This document shows, in pieces, positions 21,171-31,560 of a stretch of DNA of 64,000 nucleotides. This stretch comes from Tribonema minus (lineage: Eukaryota; Sar; Xanthophyceae; Tribonematales; Tribonemataceae). Position numbers and translations under genes: made by a program. A model generated the notes under the pieces. That model made no database searches, was not told where the DNA came from, and was given only the letters and a program-made list of their open reading frames with translations. The stretch is taken from contig JAFCMP010000301.1 in NCBI GenBank assembly GCA_017506865.1, positions 806,001 to 870,000 of the forward strand, in the 5' to 3' direction. Position 1 is the first letter of the stretch. Every line of letters begins with the position of its first letter.

Positions 21171-22286
21171 ATGTCGGTAGCAACAGTGCGTCGCAGGATT
21201 TCCGAAGACATGAGTTCGCAGGTCCTGAGCTCGATGCTCGACACAGGCTTTTTCCCCAAAGAATGCAGGGCGTTGAACAGGTACGTGATATCAAGTCAAT
21301 CAAATAACGCCATCGTGTGTCGGCGAGAGCCTGTTATGTGCCATCGAATGATCGATTAACTCGTGCTCACTACATTCGTCGATGCCTCTTTTCGCCTCAG
21401 GTTTACCAGCATGCTGCCGCTGAGAATGGCTGTGCGATTGGACGAGTGTATACTGGCATCGGAGATCTACAGCATGCTTTCCCGCTGCACCGTGAGGTCT
21501 GTGACTTTAGTACTGAGCGCGGATGAAGAGTTCATGAGTACCGTGTCAGCTCTACAAGACACCGAGGCGTGGAACAACGTGGAAAGGCTCACTCTCGAAT
21601 GGGATTCGGATGCCGAAGCGGTGTTGGAACCGATCACACGACTACCACCACAGCTCCGTCACCTGAAATGCATGGACGAATACGGCGCTCACGTCAGCTT
21701 CGAGCTACCCACGCTGCCAGCATCGTTGGAGAGTATCGACTTATCCTCCTGCCATGACTTCGACGGAGACATTCGACCGCTACCTCCTGCTCTGAAGGTG
21801 CTCAAGCTGGGTGGAAGTTTCGATATGCCCTTGGGACCCCTTCCTCCGTCGCTGCAGGTGCTCGAACTGGACGGCCGTTTTAATCATCCCTTGGGCCCTT
21901 TGCCTCCTGGCCTCGAGGACTTGATCTTTGTCCGGTGCAGAGAACCATGCGTTTTCGATCAAACACTGGGGCCGTTGCCGGCTTCGTTGAAAAGGTTGCA
22001 CCTGAGTCATCGTTTCAATCAGCCTCTCGGACTACTCCCGTCGAACCTGGAGTCTCTAGAACTCTTCCAGTACAATCATCCGCTGACGCCACTCCCTCCG
22101 ACCCTGGCGAGAATCGTCATAAATAGCGGTAGAGAACCGTGCTACGCGCACAGGCTGGATCGAATACCTCCAACCCTCAAGGAAGTTACCATAGCGAGGG
22201 AGTATCGATTCCTCACTGACTTCGGCTCAGATGTAGGTATCACCTATGCGGTTGACGACTATTTCGACTACGGCTACGACGATTAA
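21171..22286 (+). CDS. FNIP/LRR-repeat protein, two exons
   Basis: Exon 1 21171-21280 (MSVATVRRRISEDM to ALN plus AG), intron 21281-21400 (GTACGT...CTCAG, 120 bp), exon 2 21401-22286; 331 residues in phase. The C-terminal two-thirds has a 22-24 residue repeat of the FNIP kind: PLGPLPPSLQVLELDGRFN, PLGPLPPGLEDLIF, PLGPLPASLKRLHLSHRFNQ, PLGLLPSNLESLELF and PLTPLPPTLARIVI. FNIP repeats are known from Dictyostelium and other amoebae and from some giant viruses, usually as solenoid binding domains, often with an F-box. The N-terminal helical part (SSQVLSSMLDTGFFPKE) may take the F-box place but lacks a clear signature. The C-terminus is Asp/Tyr-rich and stops at TAA. Confidence 0.7.
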
Positions 22287-22881
22287 AGTCGCACTGCTCA
22301 GAAGCACAATGACAATAAACACTTGGTTTTTGGTATACGAGCAAGGTCTCTCATGTGTTCTGTTCTTTTTCCATGTGCCTGGTGATGCTGCACGATGCAA
22401 ATGATCACCTTCGTGCGCCTTGGTTCATGTACCATCGTAGGTCAATAACATTATGCACGAATATAGCAACATCGAAGATACAGTATACGTTGCGTGCGAG
22501 ACAAGACGACGGTCTACACAGTGTGCCTGCCTGCTTTAAAAAGAACACAATGTAGTGTCCAAAACAGCAGCAGGTCGTCAGCGAGGTACTCACACGTCTA
22601 CGGGCCAGCCCGTCGCAGTAGCTGGCATGATCGAAGAGTAGAGAGTTCCGGAAATGTCGATTAGCAGCTGTGCCTTCTCGTCCGAGAAATTTGCGCTGGT
22701 ACCGTACCGAGTGATACGGGACGTCAACTTTGAACAATAAGACGAGCACATCATGGACAGCATTTGACTAGTTTGAATAGAACAAACGCTGATGGCATAC
22801 TAAAACATGTCCAAAACAGCAAATTTTCAGCAGCACAGTCATTCACATGGCACCGGTTTGAAATTGTACGCCCATTCATAT
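22287..22881. other. Intergenic with remnant of the 480-bp repeat
   Basis: 22690-22760 keeps GCGCTGGTACCGTACC and a shortened palindrome arm, then AATAAGACGAGC, matching the right half of the 480-bp repeat. The rest is unrecognised. Confidence 0.45.
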
Positions 22882-23667
22882 CTAAACATACTCTGCCCTA
22901 CAGATCGCACATGACACACAGTTCCCTCCGTAGAGCCGTTGTTCGGCCCATTGAATAGCGCAGTGCGCGTGAAACTTGTGAGCACAATGGAGAGTTCTCT
23001 CCAAGTCGCCCTCCTCAATGTCGGACAGGCATATGCTGCAGTTTACTCTCTTTCGCGCATCGATATAGTACTGCTCCCTCGGTGGTACACCAGGTGACCA
23101 GTCGTCGTTGTCGTCCGCATCGTCGTCCACAACGTCCGCTGACTCTGATTCATCCGCTGATTTTTCCACCAATTCTTCCTCCAATGCGTCCTCTGACTCC
23201 TCCCACTGATCTTCCTCCGATTCATCCTCCTCATCTGACTCCTCCCACTGATCTTCCTCCGATTCATCCTCCTCATCTGACTCCTCCGCCTCCATGAGCA
23301 ACAGCACGGGATCTCTGTCGGAGTCGTCCTCCGTCTCATCCGCCTCATCTTCCAACCTATGCGGCACCACAAAATCCCTTTGTATTTGATGCTGTAGCTG
23401 CTGCACCTGGTTCCGCTGCTGCTGAAGATGTGGCCAGTACTGAGGACACTGGGGAGGATATGACCAGCGCCACTGTCCTTGAGATGGCGATTGCGACCAC
23501 TGCTGCTGCTGATGAAACTGCAACAGTCGCAGCTGCTGCCATTGTAGGAATTGCTGCTGCTGCTGCTGTTGCCACTGCAGCTGCTGAAGCCACTGCAAAC
23601 GCTGTTGCGACTGCTGTTGTTGTTGCCACTGTTGTTGGTCCATATTATGCACTTTTGCCAGACTCAA
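22882..23667 (-). CDS. Poly-Q, acidic RING-H2 protein
   Basis: 261 residues. The N-terminal third is Gln-rich from CAG/CAA runs (QQQWQQQQQS, WQQQQQQQFLQW). The middle is strongly acidic with a near-exact tandem repeat (ESDEEDESEEDQWE twice). The C-terminus is a complete RING-H2 finger of C3H2C3 type: CSICLSDIEEGD, HCAHKFHAHC, CAIC (residues about 208-256), ending at TAG right after the finger. RING-H2 proteins are E3 ubiquitin ligases that bind an E2 through this finger. The poly-Q and acidic tracts suggest a nuclear or condensate-type partner surface, which is inference. The Gln tract is a trinucleotide repeat and may vary in length. Confidence 0.75.
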   Translation of the reverse strand: MSLAKVHNMDQQQWQQQQQSQQRLQWLQQLQWQQQQQQQFLQWQQLRLLQFHQQQQWSQSPSQGQWRWSYPPQCPQYWPHLQQQRNQVQQLQHQIQRDFVVPHRLEDEADETEDDSDRDPVLLLMEAEESDEEDESEEDQWEESDEEDESEEDQWEESEDALEEELVEKSADESESADVVDDDADDNDDWSPGVPPREQYYIDARKRVNCSICLSDIEEGDLERTLHCAHKFHAHCAIQWAEQRLYGGNCVSCAICRAEYV

Positions 23668-23921
23668 TCGAGGTCACGTTACTATTGGAGTTGATATATC
23701 CTACACCGTCTGTGCATGGAGGAAATTTGTGCCAACTGACATGAGAACGTCAGTCTATGTTTCAAGATCACGGCTAGAATCGAGGCCATTACGTTTTGAT
23801 AACATCTTCATACAGACGCCATTAAACATTCGCTTCTTTATGTTCTCATCGAGCCTGACAATTGTTCCCGCGCCTACATCCCGTGTGTTGAATAACTTCA
23901 CATCAGACCAGAGCAGGCTTC

Positions 23922-25451
23922 ATGGATCCCCCACTGAAACTGATCTCGCTCTTTCCAGCGTCTGACAACAATGTGGATGAGGAGAGCGACAAGAGGACGA
24001 GAAGCGAAGATCTGATTTTGCTATTTCCAGACAACAGTGCGGACGAGGAAAGCGATGAAGCCGAGAAGAGCAATAGAAGTGGAGGTCTGACTTTGCTCTT
24101 TCAATACAGCAGTGCAGATGAGGAAAGCAATAGTGAGCCCGAACTGACGTCGAGAAGTGAGGCTCAAAAGAGCGTCAAGATGAAGATTAGTGGCCAGGAA
24201 GAGTTGAGCAGGACTACAGATGCCATTGGCACAAGCACTGCCGAGCAGCATGAAAGAAGTAATCGCAAGCGCAATCGGGACGAGTGCCTTAACTCCGAGC
24301 CGCAGGGGGCATCGGCTTGCAAGCGCCCGATTAGATTATCACACCAGAGCATCAACAACAGCAACAACGTTCACAGGGGCAGCCTACTTTGTGTGAGGCC
24401 GCTGATCTACACAAATTATTCTGGGAAAGGTGCAAATACCTCGGCAACAACACATACCTGGTGCGACAGGGTGTGGACGCGCTCTACTTCAAGGAAAGCA
24501 TTCCGTACAACTACACCGATGGCACGTCTGATATATACAAGAACGGCGACGGTCAAGCGCTGGTGCAGATGACGTCTGTACATGGCAACAACGAGAAAGC
24601 GGACAAGAACAGGTCAGTGCCAGCGTTGTCCTGCCCTGCACGTTGTTGATGTGTGCCATCGCAAATTCGTCACTCTCTCAAGTCGCTTTTCAATGTGCGC
24701 GCATCACAGGATCGACAACATTCTCGTTCTCACTGAGGCGTGCAGTAATCTGCTAGAGCACGAGATACTCAAGACACAACAGCGAGCACAGACGGCACTG
24801 CTTAAGGCGCAGGATGTGATGCAGACATCAGGAACGAAGAAAGCACAAGAGGCGATGCACACTGCACTGATGGCGCTACAGAACGTTGAGGAGGTGGCAC
24901 GGAGGAATGTCAAGGGGAAGCGAGTATTTCGCAAGTACTTCTTTTGCCGTGGAAGCACCACCAGATCTAGGTCTGACAAAAGCAGTTCAAATTGTCACCG
25001 CAATCCTGGAGCAAAAAAACAGTGGTGTTGTTCTACCACTGGAAATTGCGACACGGAATGCGAGTGGAATAAAATGCCGAACCAAAAGAAAAACGACAGC
25101 CTTCAGCATCTCTGCCGTCACAGACTACTGGTCACCGCCACGGTCGGTCAGGTAGAGCAGGGTGTTTTGCAGATACAAGTCGTGGGCGAACACACTATCG
25201 GTATGCCGGCGATACCCGTAGACGCCGATATGCTCAGCGTCAGTGACAGCGTCAAGGATACGATTCGCGACTTATACACCACGGGTTCCTTGTCACGAGC
25301 TGGCATACATGCGCTGCTCAAGGCCCAAATTCCTCAGGGTGTTGAGCACACCAACAGAGTTCTGCCGAGTTTAACGTATATCAGCAACCTAGGGGCCTAC
25401 ACCGCCCAGCTCGAGAAGGCCAGGCGTGTGGCTCTAAGTCATGATGAATGA
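23922..25451 (+). CDS. Transposase-derived zinc-finger protein without DDE core
   Basis: Exon 1 23922-24612 and exon 2 24710-25451, intron GTCAGT...ACAG (97 bp), joining NEKADKN-R-IDNIL. Exon lengths are one base short; adding one G in the GGGG at 24376-24379 restores VHRGQPTLCEAADLHK and gives 477 residues. The N-terminus has three acidic repeats around SADEES and a basic stretch RNRDECLNSE. The centre has a long helical region (ILKTQQRAQTALLKAQDVM). The C-terminus matches the zinc-finger part of the MULE transposases: NCHRNPG, CSTTGNCDTECEW, CRHRLLVTATVGQV, GEHT, up to the region before the first catalytic Asp, then stops at TGA. It is either a truncated element or a domesticated DNA-binding protein. 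Confidence 0.6.
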
Positions 25452-26017
25452 TACTCAACGGTGACTATCTCACGCATGCACGCACTTCTTACGTTTGTTT
25501 TCGTACTTGGCACATGTTGCACACGTCATGCAGTGCTTGTCCTGATGACCACCAGGCGTATGCACTACCTAATTCCTGAACGTATCTGACCCTTTTCCTC
25601 AGATTACGTTACGGTGTAGCCGAACGGCTTTTGGAGAGCCTTGGACGTTCTGTGCACCACAATCCATAGAATTCTAGTTGAGGCATCATAGCGAACGGTA
25701 CAAATACGTATTTTATGCATCTGATAACTTTGAGCTGGTACCGTTCGCGAGAACAGTACGTTGATATTGGATGCCCCGTACATGTACATGTCACGCATGG
25801 ATTGCTAGTTTTCATACGTTGATGGCATACGGAGTCGTTCGTTCAGACGTCTACTGAACGTAATGTGAAACAACGAACGCGGCTGTTTTTGAGGAAGTTT
25901 ACCACGGTTGACGTCTTTCAGAGGGCTTCGGACGTACTGTGGACCTCTAGCAATTCTGCTCGTGTAGTACTTAGAAGAACGTCAAAACAACGAACGCACA
26001 CCACAATGTATGACCAG
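25452..26017. repeat. 480-bp repeat array, left part
   Basis: 25452-25740 is unrecognised, with a palindrome-arm remnant near 25735. 25820-26017 carries TTTACCACGGTTGACGTCTT, GTACTGTGGACCTCTAGCA and CAACGAACGCACACCA, the left half of the 480-bp repeat; it continues into the cassette at 26050. Confidence 0.65.
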
Positions 26018-28894
26018 TTACAGACCTGGGCGTTGCAACTTCAAGTTGAGGTACCGTACCACTCGCGAATGGTACGGTACCAGCGCAAAATTCTCACACC
26101 GGAAAGCTGGGTACCGTACCATTCGCGAGTGGTACCGTACCTCAATATTGGAGTTATGGAGCCCCCTCCAAACAAGACGAGCGCGAGCCACGCACGGCTG
26201 AGATTTGGCTAGTTTCCGTCGAAAAAGACGAACGTTGACGGCATACCGTCGCACTCGCAAATGGTATGGTACCAGTGCAAACTCACCAGGGGTACCAGCA
26301 CGCATACAGGAGGAAGGTGGTGATCGACACCGTGATGATGCCTCAGGATGCACAAACGGACAGGGAGAAGTGTCGAACCGGTGCTGCTGGCAAGCATCGT
26401 CAGGCAAAAGGTGCAGGAACCTCAACAAATAAGCACGTTTTCGTTTATTGAGAACTGGGTCGGCACGTGCTTGCAGCGCCCTCTGTGCGAATGCGACCAC
26501 GGCCTCGTTCAAATGATCAGGTACGTCGCAGAACTCACACATATCGGCTATGACTTCGCGGACTACCGCATACTCGGCGGGCAGCCCTATGTCCGCGCCT
26601 GCCCTCATCAACTTCCCAATCACGCCCTTGCATGAACTGAGCGCTGCCATACGGAAAGCCGTTCTCCCATCCCTGTCGACTGCCGCGACCTGTTCCGCCG
26701 CCCCATACTGAAGCAGCGTCGCGACGCAGCTATCGTGGCCGTACCTCGCTGCTCGCATGAGTGCCGTTGACCCATCTTTGTCGGCAGCACGCACCTGCAC
26801 CGACGCATCGTGTACAAGCAACGCCGTGACACAGTCGTCGTGGCCTCTCTCTGCCGCCCACATGAGCGCCGTTCTCTCCCAATGGTCGGCAGTACGCACC
26901 TGCACCATCGCATCGTGTGCCAGCAGCGCCGTGACACAGTGGGCGTGACCCGCGAGTGCCGCGAGCATGACCGCGGTTTGCCTCCTGCAATTGAATTCCG
27001 TAGCATCCGCGCCATGCTGGAGCAGCGCCGTGATGCAGTCGACGTGGCCTTGGCTCGCAGCGAACATGAGAGCAGTCAACCCCCTCTTGTCACCCGCCGT
27101 CACCGGCGCGCCGTGCGCCAGCAGCTCCGTGATGCAGTCGATGTGGCCTTTGCTCGCAGCGAACATGAGAGCCGTCACCCCCTTCTTGTCACTCGCCGTC
27201 ACCGGCGCACCGCGCGCCAGCAGAGTCGTGAGGCATCCCACGCGGCCGCACTCCGCCGCGATTATCAGCGCCGTCCTCCCCTCCTTATCGACCGCCGTCA
27301 CCGGCGCGCCGTGCGCCAGCAGCGCGGTGATGCAGTCGATGTGGCCTTGGCTCGCAGCGACCATGAGAGCCGTCGTCCCGTACCTGTTGGCTGTCGTAAC
27401 ATCCGCACCATATTGAAGCAGAGTCGTGATGCAGTCGACGTGGCCTTTTATCGCCACGAACATGAGCGCCGTCATCCCCTTCTTGGCAACTGCCATTACC
27501 TGCGTCATCGCATCATGTTCAAGCAGTGCCGTGATGCAGTCGACGTGACCGTTCCTCGCTGCCAGTATGAGCGCTGTTGCGCCCTCTCTGTCGACTGCCG
27601 TCACCGCCGCACCGTGTGCCATCAGCGCCGTGATGCAGCCGACACAGCCGTAGACCGCCGCCATTATGAGCGCCGTCACCCCCTTGTCGTCAACTGCTGT
27701 CACCGACGCGCCGCGTTCCAGAAGTGCTGTGACGCAGGCGACGTAGCCGCCGCTCGCTGCCAGCATGAGCGCCGTCACCCCCTCTTCGTCAACTGCCGTC
27801 ACCACTGCGCCATGTTCCAGCAGCGCGGTGATGCAGTCGACCTGACCGTTACCCGCCGCCATCATGAGCACCGTCACCCCCTTGTTGTCAACTGCCGTCA
27901 CCGCCGCGCCGTGTTTCAGAAGTGCTGTGACGCAGGCAACATGGCCATAGCTCGCCGCGGTCACGAGCACCGTTCTCCCCTCCTTATCGACCGCCGTCAC
28001 CGGCGCGCCGTGCGCCAGCAGCACCGTGATGCAGTCGATGTAGCCTGACATCGCAGCGAACATGAGTGCCGTCACCCCGTACCCGTCGGCTGTCGTAACA
28101 TCCGCACCATGCTGAAGCAGAGTCGTGATGCAATCGACGTGGCCGTTGCTCGCCGCGAACATGAGCGCCGACCTCCCCTCCTCGGCAACTGCCGTCATCG
28201 CATCATGTTGAAGCAGTGCCGTGATGCAGTCGACGTGACCGTTGCTCGCTGCCAGTATGAGCGCTGTTACACCCTTCCTGTCGACTGCCGTCACCGCCGC
28301 GCCGTGTTCCAGAAGTGCTGTGACGCAGGCGACGTAGCCGCTGCTCGCTGCCAGCATGAGCGCCGTCACCCCCTCTTCGTCAACTGCCGTCACCACTGCG
28401 CCATGTTCCAGCAGCGCGGTGATGCAGTTGACGTGGCCGTAGCTCGCTGCCATCATGAGCGCCGTCGTCCCCTCGTCATCAACAGCCGTCACCGCCGCTC
28501 AGTGTTCCAGAAGTGTTGTGACACAGGCAACATGGCCATAGCTCGCCGCTGCCATTAGAGCTGTTCTCCGATCCTCGTCGACTGCCGTCACCGCCACGCC
28601 ATGTTCCAGTAGCACTGTGATGCACTCTATGTAGCCGTTGTTCGCCGCACAGATGAGTGCCGTTTTGCCATCGCTGTCTGCTGTGGCCGCAACCGCACCG
28701 TGCAGAAGTGCCTGCATTCTATCTGCATCCCCGGACCTTGCGGCTAGGACTAGGGGCGCATCAGTGAGTGACACATTCGTGACGTTCGACTTCAATGTTC
28801 TCATTCGAGCTGGTCGAAAGTTCAACTTTACTATTTTTAAAATCAGCTGATATATTGGAACACTATGCAGCAATGGTATTGAAAACTGAAACAT
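26018..28894 (-). CDS. Long ankyrin-repeat protein
   Basis: About 20 canonical 33-residue ankyrin repeats (TALMxAAxxGHVDCITALL, HGAxVTAVD) cover most of the frame. The N-terminal part (28894-28502) and the main part (28492 on) are in the same register, broken only by a TGA at 28499-28501 where other repeats have Gly (LEHGAAV); two base changes from GGC are needed. After the repeats, a unique C-terminal part has DMCEFCDVPDHLNEAVVAF. From about 26450 the frame reads antisense through the transposase fragment and then the palindrome cassette (VPYHSRMVRY and VPYHSRVVRYLNLKL), ending at TAA in the repeat; the native stop was probably lost to this insertion. Ankyrin repeats bind proteins; the partner is unknown. 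Confidence 0.7.
26050..26141. repeat. Palindrome cassette, forward spacer
   Basis: Palindromes at 26050-26081 and 26110-26141 around a 28-bp spacer (26082-26109) that starts AGCGCAAAATTCTCACACC. The flanks (CAACTTCAAGTTGA left, TCAATATTG right) are the same as in the copies with inverted spacer. Confidence 0.85.
26266..26450 (+). pseudogene. Transposase 3'-exon fragment
   Basis: Encodes YRRKVVIDTVMMPQDAQTD, REKCRTGAAGKH, nearly the same as the last residues of the 16-19 kb transposase (YRRKKAAIDPKDVMRPQDAQ, TDREKGRTGAAGKR), followed by the same AAATAAGCAC 3' flank. No other transposase exon is near, so it is a shuffled fragment. It lies antisense within the 3' end of the ankyrin frame. Confidence 0.75.
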
Positions 28895-29225
28895 ACGGCA
28901 CAGACTTGTGCATACAACCTGCTAGTGAAATCGCACACAAGCAATGAACGTACTGACACTATGCAAGCAGTGAAACTCGTCTGGACGTGACAACACCAGA
29001 AAATGCAAATTGCAAGTCGTGAGTAGAGCAACAACAGAAGAATATTTGAAACTGTGTTCATTGGGCAGTCATTGAAGAATTTGTATTTACTTCGGAGGCT
29101 TTACATATCGCAAAGGACGTAATGATGGAGACTGCTCTGTACATTGCTAGCATACGATACACTGTGACCTATTGGCAAAGTGTACCGCGCGTTTGCTGTG
29201 CAGTGCAGCAGTTCGGTAAGTCTGG
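28895..29225. other. Intergenic, nothing recognised
   Basis: Between the 5' end of the ankyrin gene and the 3' end of the SET gene. No motif. Confidence 0.4.
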
Positions 29226-30747
29226 CTACAGCTGGAGCATCTTCAGCGGCACCCTGAACGCGAGGTACTTGTGTTCCTGCGAGGTCAAAGCCAGAAGTGG
29301 CAGGTAGCGGACCAGGAATGCCACCTCGTCACCATGCAGCCTAACGAACTTCGGCAAGTCCGTGATTGCCATGAGGCACGTGAGTGCGTCGGCGACAATG
29401 TCGAAGTTATGACTCGGGGAGTGCTCGATCTTGCATCGCACGGTGCCGTTGGAGCAGCCGGCCTCGGCGCATTCCATGATCGAGAGCTGCTCGACCAGAT
29501 TGACGATAGACGTCGTGTAGACAGTGTCATTCATCCCGCGATTTCGTGAATTCGCCTTGATGGCCGCCCAGGACAGCTCTGTCGTCCCCATGATGACGCT
29601 GTGCACACCACCTAACTTCTTGTGTGCGTGGGTCGCAATCCTTCTGAGGTTGCTCGCCTGGCTCTTCGAGAATGGGCGGTCCCCTCTGCGCGACGCAGAC
29701 GAGCGTGCGATGCGTCAGTGTTTGCAAGGCATGCGTGTCACCAGTACAGATCATGTCGGTAACTCACCTGACGTGTTTAGCCGCGTTAGTGACCTGGGTC
29801 GTGAGTTTGTCAGCTTCGCTCAGCTGCTTTGCAAGGATGTATGGCTCCGGAGCGTGTCCGCAACTATCACAGAGCCATGTGGCATCTGTGATCGTCGGAA
29901 GCTCACGTGTGGTCGGCAGCAGGCGGGGGAATGTCGGCATGGCGACGCCCTCGTGGCACCGTAGGCACTTGACGCCGCTCATGGCGTCAGGCCCTATGCA
30001 TAGCGAGCACTGACATACGAAGTCCTTGCCTTTCGCCATCACCATCCAGCGTTGCAGCGTCGGCATGCCCGCATAGCGGACATCGTAAAGAATGGATATC
30101 GGATCTCCCTCCGCGATGCTTCGCGCCGCGTAGTAGCAGATTACCCCGCTAGGGTTCGCCGTGGTGAACGTGCAGTTAGCGGTACAGGAGTGACATGCTA
30201 GAGACGCTAGCGGAAACAGACCGCTGAGGCTCTGCTCGGACGACGTCGCGAAATCGTGAGAGTTGAACGCAGCCATGCTGATGACCTCGTATGCAAAACG
30301 ATACGCGGACCATGAAGCCCTCGCAGAGACTACTGTGCGCGCTTTCTTCTCGCTTTGTTCCTTTACATAGCTGGCAATCGTGAAGCGTGGGTCATCGCCG
30401 GGGCGCAAGTGGTACATGTCCAGGAGCTTCAGTCTGTCCTCCTCGGACATCTTCAGGGCTTTGTCGATCAGATCATGCCCTCCGTCGCCGTCGACGAAAA
30501 CGAGCAGAGGACGCTCCCTCATCACGAGATCACCTGGGGCAAACGACCTCGTCGCCCACAGTACGCGACCCATGTCGTCTGTTGTGTCAACATGCACGCC
30601 CTCAGTTGCCGATGAAGTGACTCCCATACTCGCTCGATAGGGTGATGAAGAGGACTGTGTGGAGGTGAGTGAATCGACTGACGGAGTATCGAGAACATTA
30701 GTCGATTGAGCATCAAGAACATTTGTTTCACTGACGTTGTATACCAT
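29226..30747 (-). CDS. SMYD-like SET-domain lysine methyltransferase, two exons
   Basis: Exon 1 30747-29768, intron 29767-29686 (GTGAGT...CGCAG, 82 bp), exon 2 29685-29226; 479 residues in phase (AAKHV-R-GDRPFSKSQ). SET signatures: MGRVLWATRSFAPGDLVMRE at the N-SET strand, LACHSCTANCTF as the NHSC-like cofactor motif, YYAARSIAEGDPISILYD with the catalytic-site Tyr, and CQCSLC as the post-SET zinc site, with a second CLRC nearby. A MYND finger is not visible. The C-terminal exon is helical, as in SMYD proteins. Such enzymes methylate histone or other lysines with S-adenosylmethionine. Ser/Thr-rich N-terminus; start tentative. A copy of the 5' end lies at about 34095-34290. Confidence 0.75.
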
Positions 30748-30799
30748 TGGACCTTATCCGGCATCTGTGGCGCTCATCGGACATGATAGATTTGTTGTG

Positions 30800-31345
30800 C
30801 TCATACAATCAACGAATAAACAACGAACGCACACCATGATGGGAGGAGATGTGCCCAGTTACAGACCTGGGAGTCGCAACTTCAAGTTGAGGTACCGTAC
30901 CACTCGCGAATGGTACGGTACCAGCGCAAAACTCTCACACCAGAAAGCTGGGTACCGTACCATTCGCGAGTGGTACGGTACCTCAATATTGAAGTTATGG
31001 AGCCCCCTTCAAACAAGACGAGCGTAAGCCGTGCAGAGCTGAAATCTGGCTAGTTTTCGTCAAGAAGGACGAACGTTGACGGCCTCGGGAGATTTTCAGA
31101 CGTCCAGGGAACGTCACACATGTAGGTCAAGTTACACCTGAAGTAGCCAAGAAGTGACGAACGCAGGCCTTAAGTGGAAGAGAACAGACGTGTTCGGCTG
31201 TTTTTTGAGTAAGTTTACCACTGTCAGAGCGCTTCGGACGTACTGTGGACCTCTAGCAGTAGAATCCTGCTCATGTCGTGCCTAAAGGAACGTAAAAACA
31301 ACGAACGTACACTACAATCGGAGGAAATGTGACCAGGTACAGAGC
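30800..31345. repeat. 480-bp repeat array with forward palindrome cassette
   Basis: Palindromes 30891-30922 and 30951-30982 around spacer 30923-30950 (AGCGCAAAACTCTCACACC). The words CGCACACCATGATGGGAGGA (30829) and CGTACACTACAATCGGAGGA (31307) are homologous and 478 bp apart, giving the array period. It separates the SET gene from the next gene. Confidence 0.8.
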
Positions 31346-31560
31346 AAACCAGATCCCGCAGCATGAAGAAGAATCGGTTCAGCGCGTAGCTGGCTATCTA
31401 CGAACGCGCGTCGCCCACTCGAATCAACCGCGCTTTGGACAGCACGACTATGCAACAATGCAGTAAACTGAAACCAGAAAGGAATTTCCCTTAACCATTT
31501 GCATTAACTAGAAGGGGGTAAAATTAATAGACCCTGATAGCAATCACTTTTCCAGAAGCG

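Noticed and set aside
26810-28558. Long plus-strand frames opposite the ankyrin gene (His/Arg-rich)
   Set aside because: They are antisense shadows of a 99-bp-periodic repeat; the minus-strand frame gives canonical ankyrin repeats.
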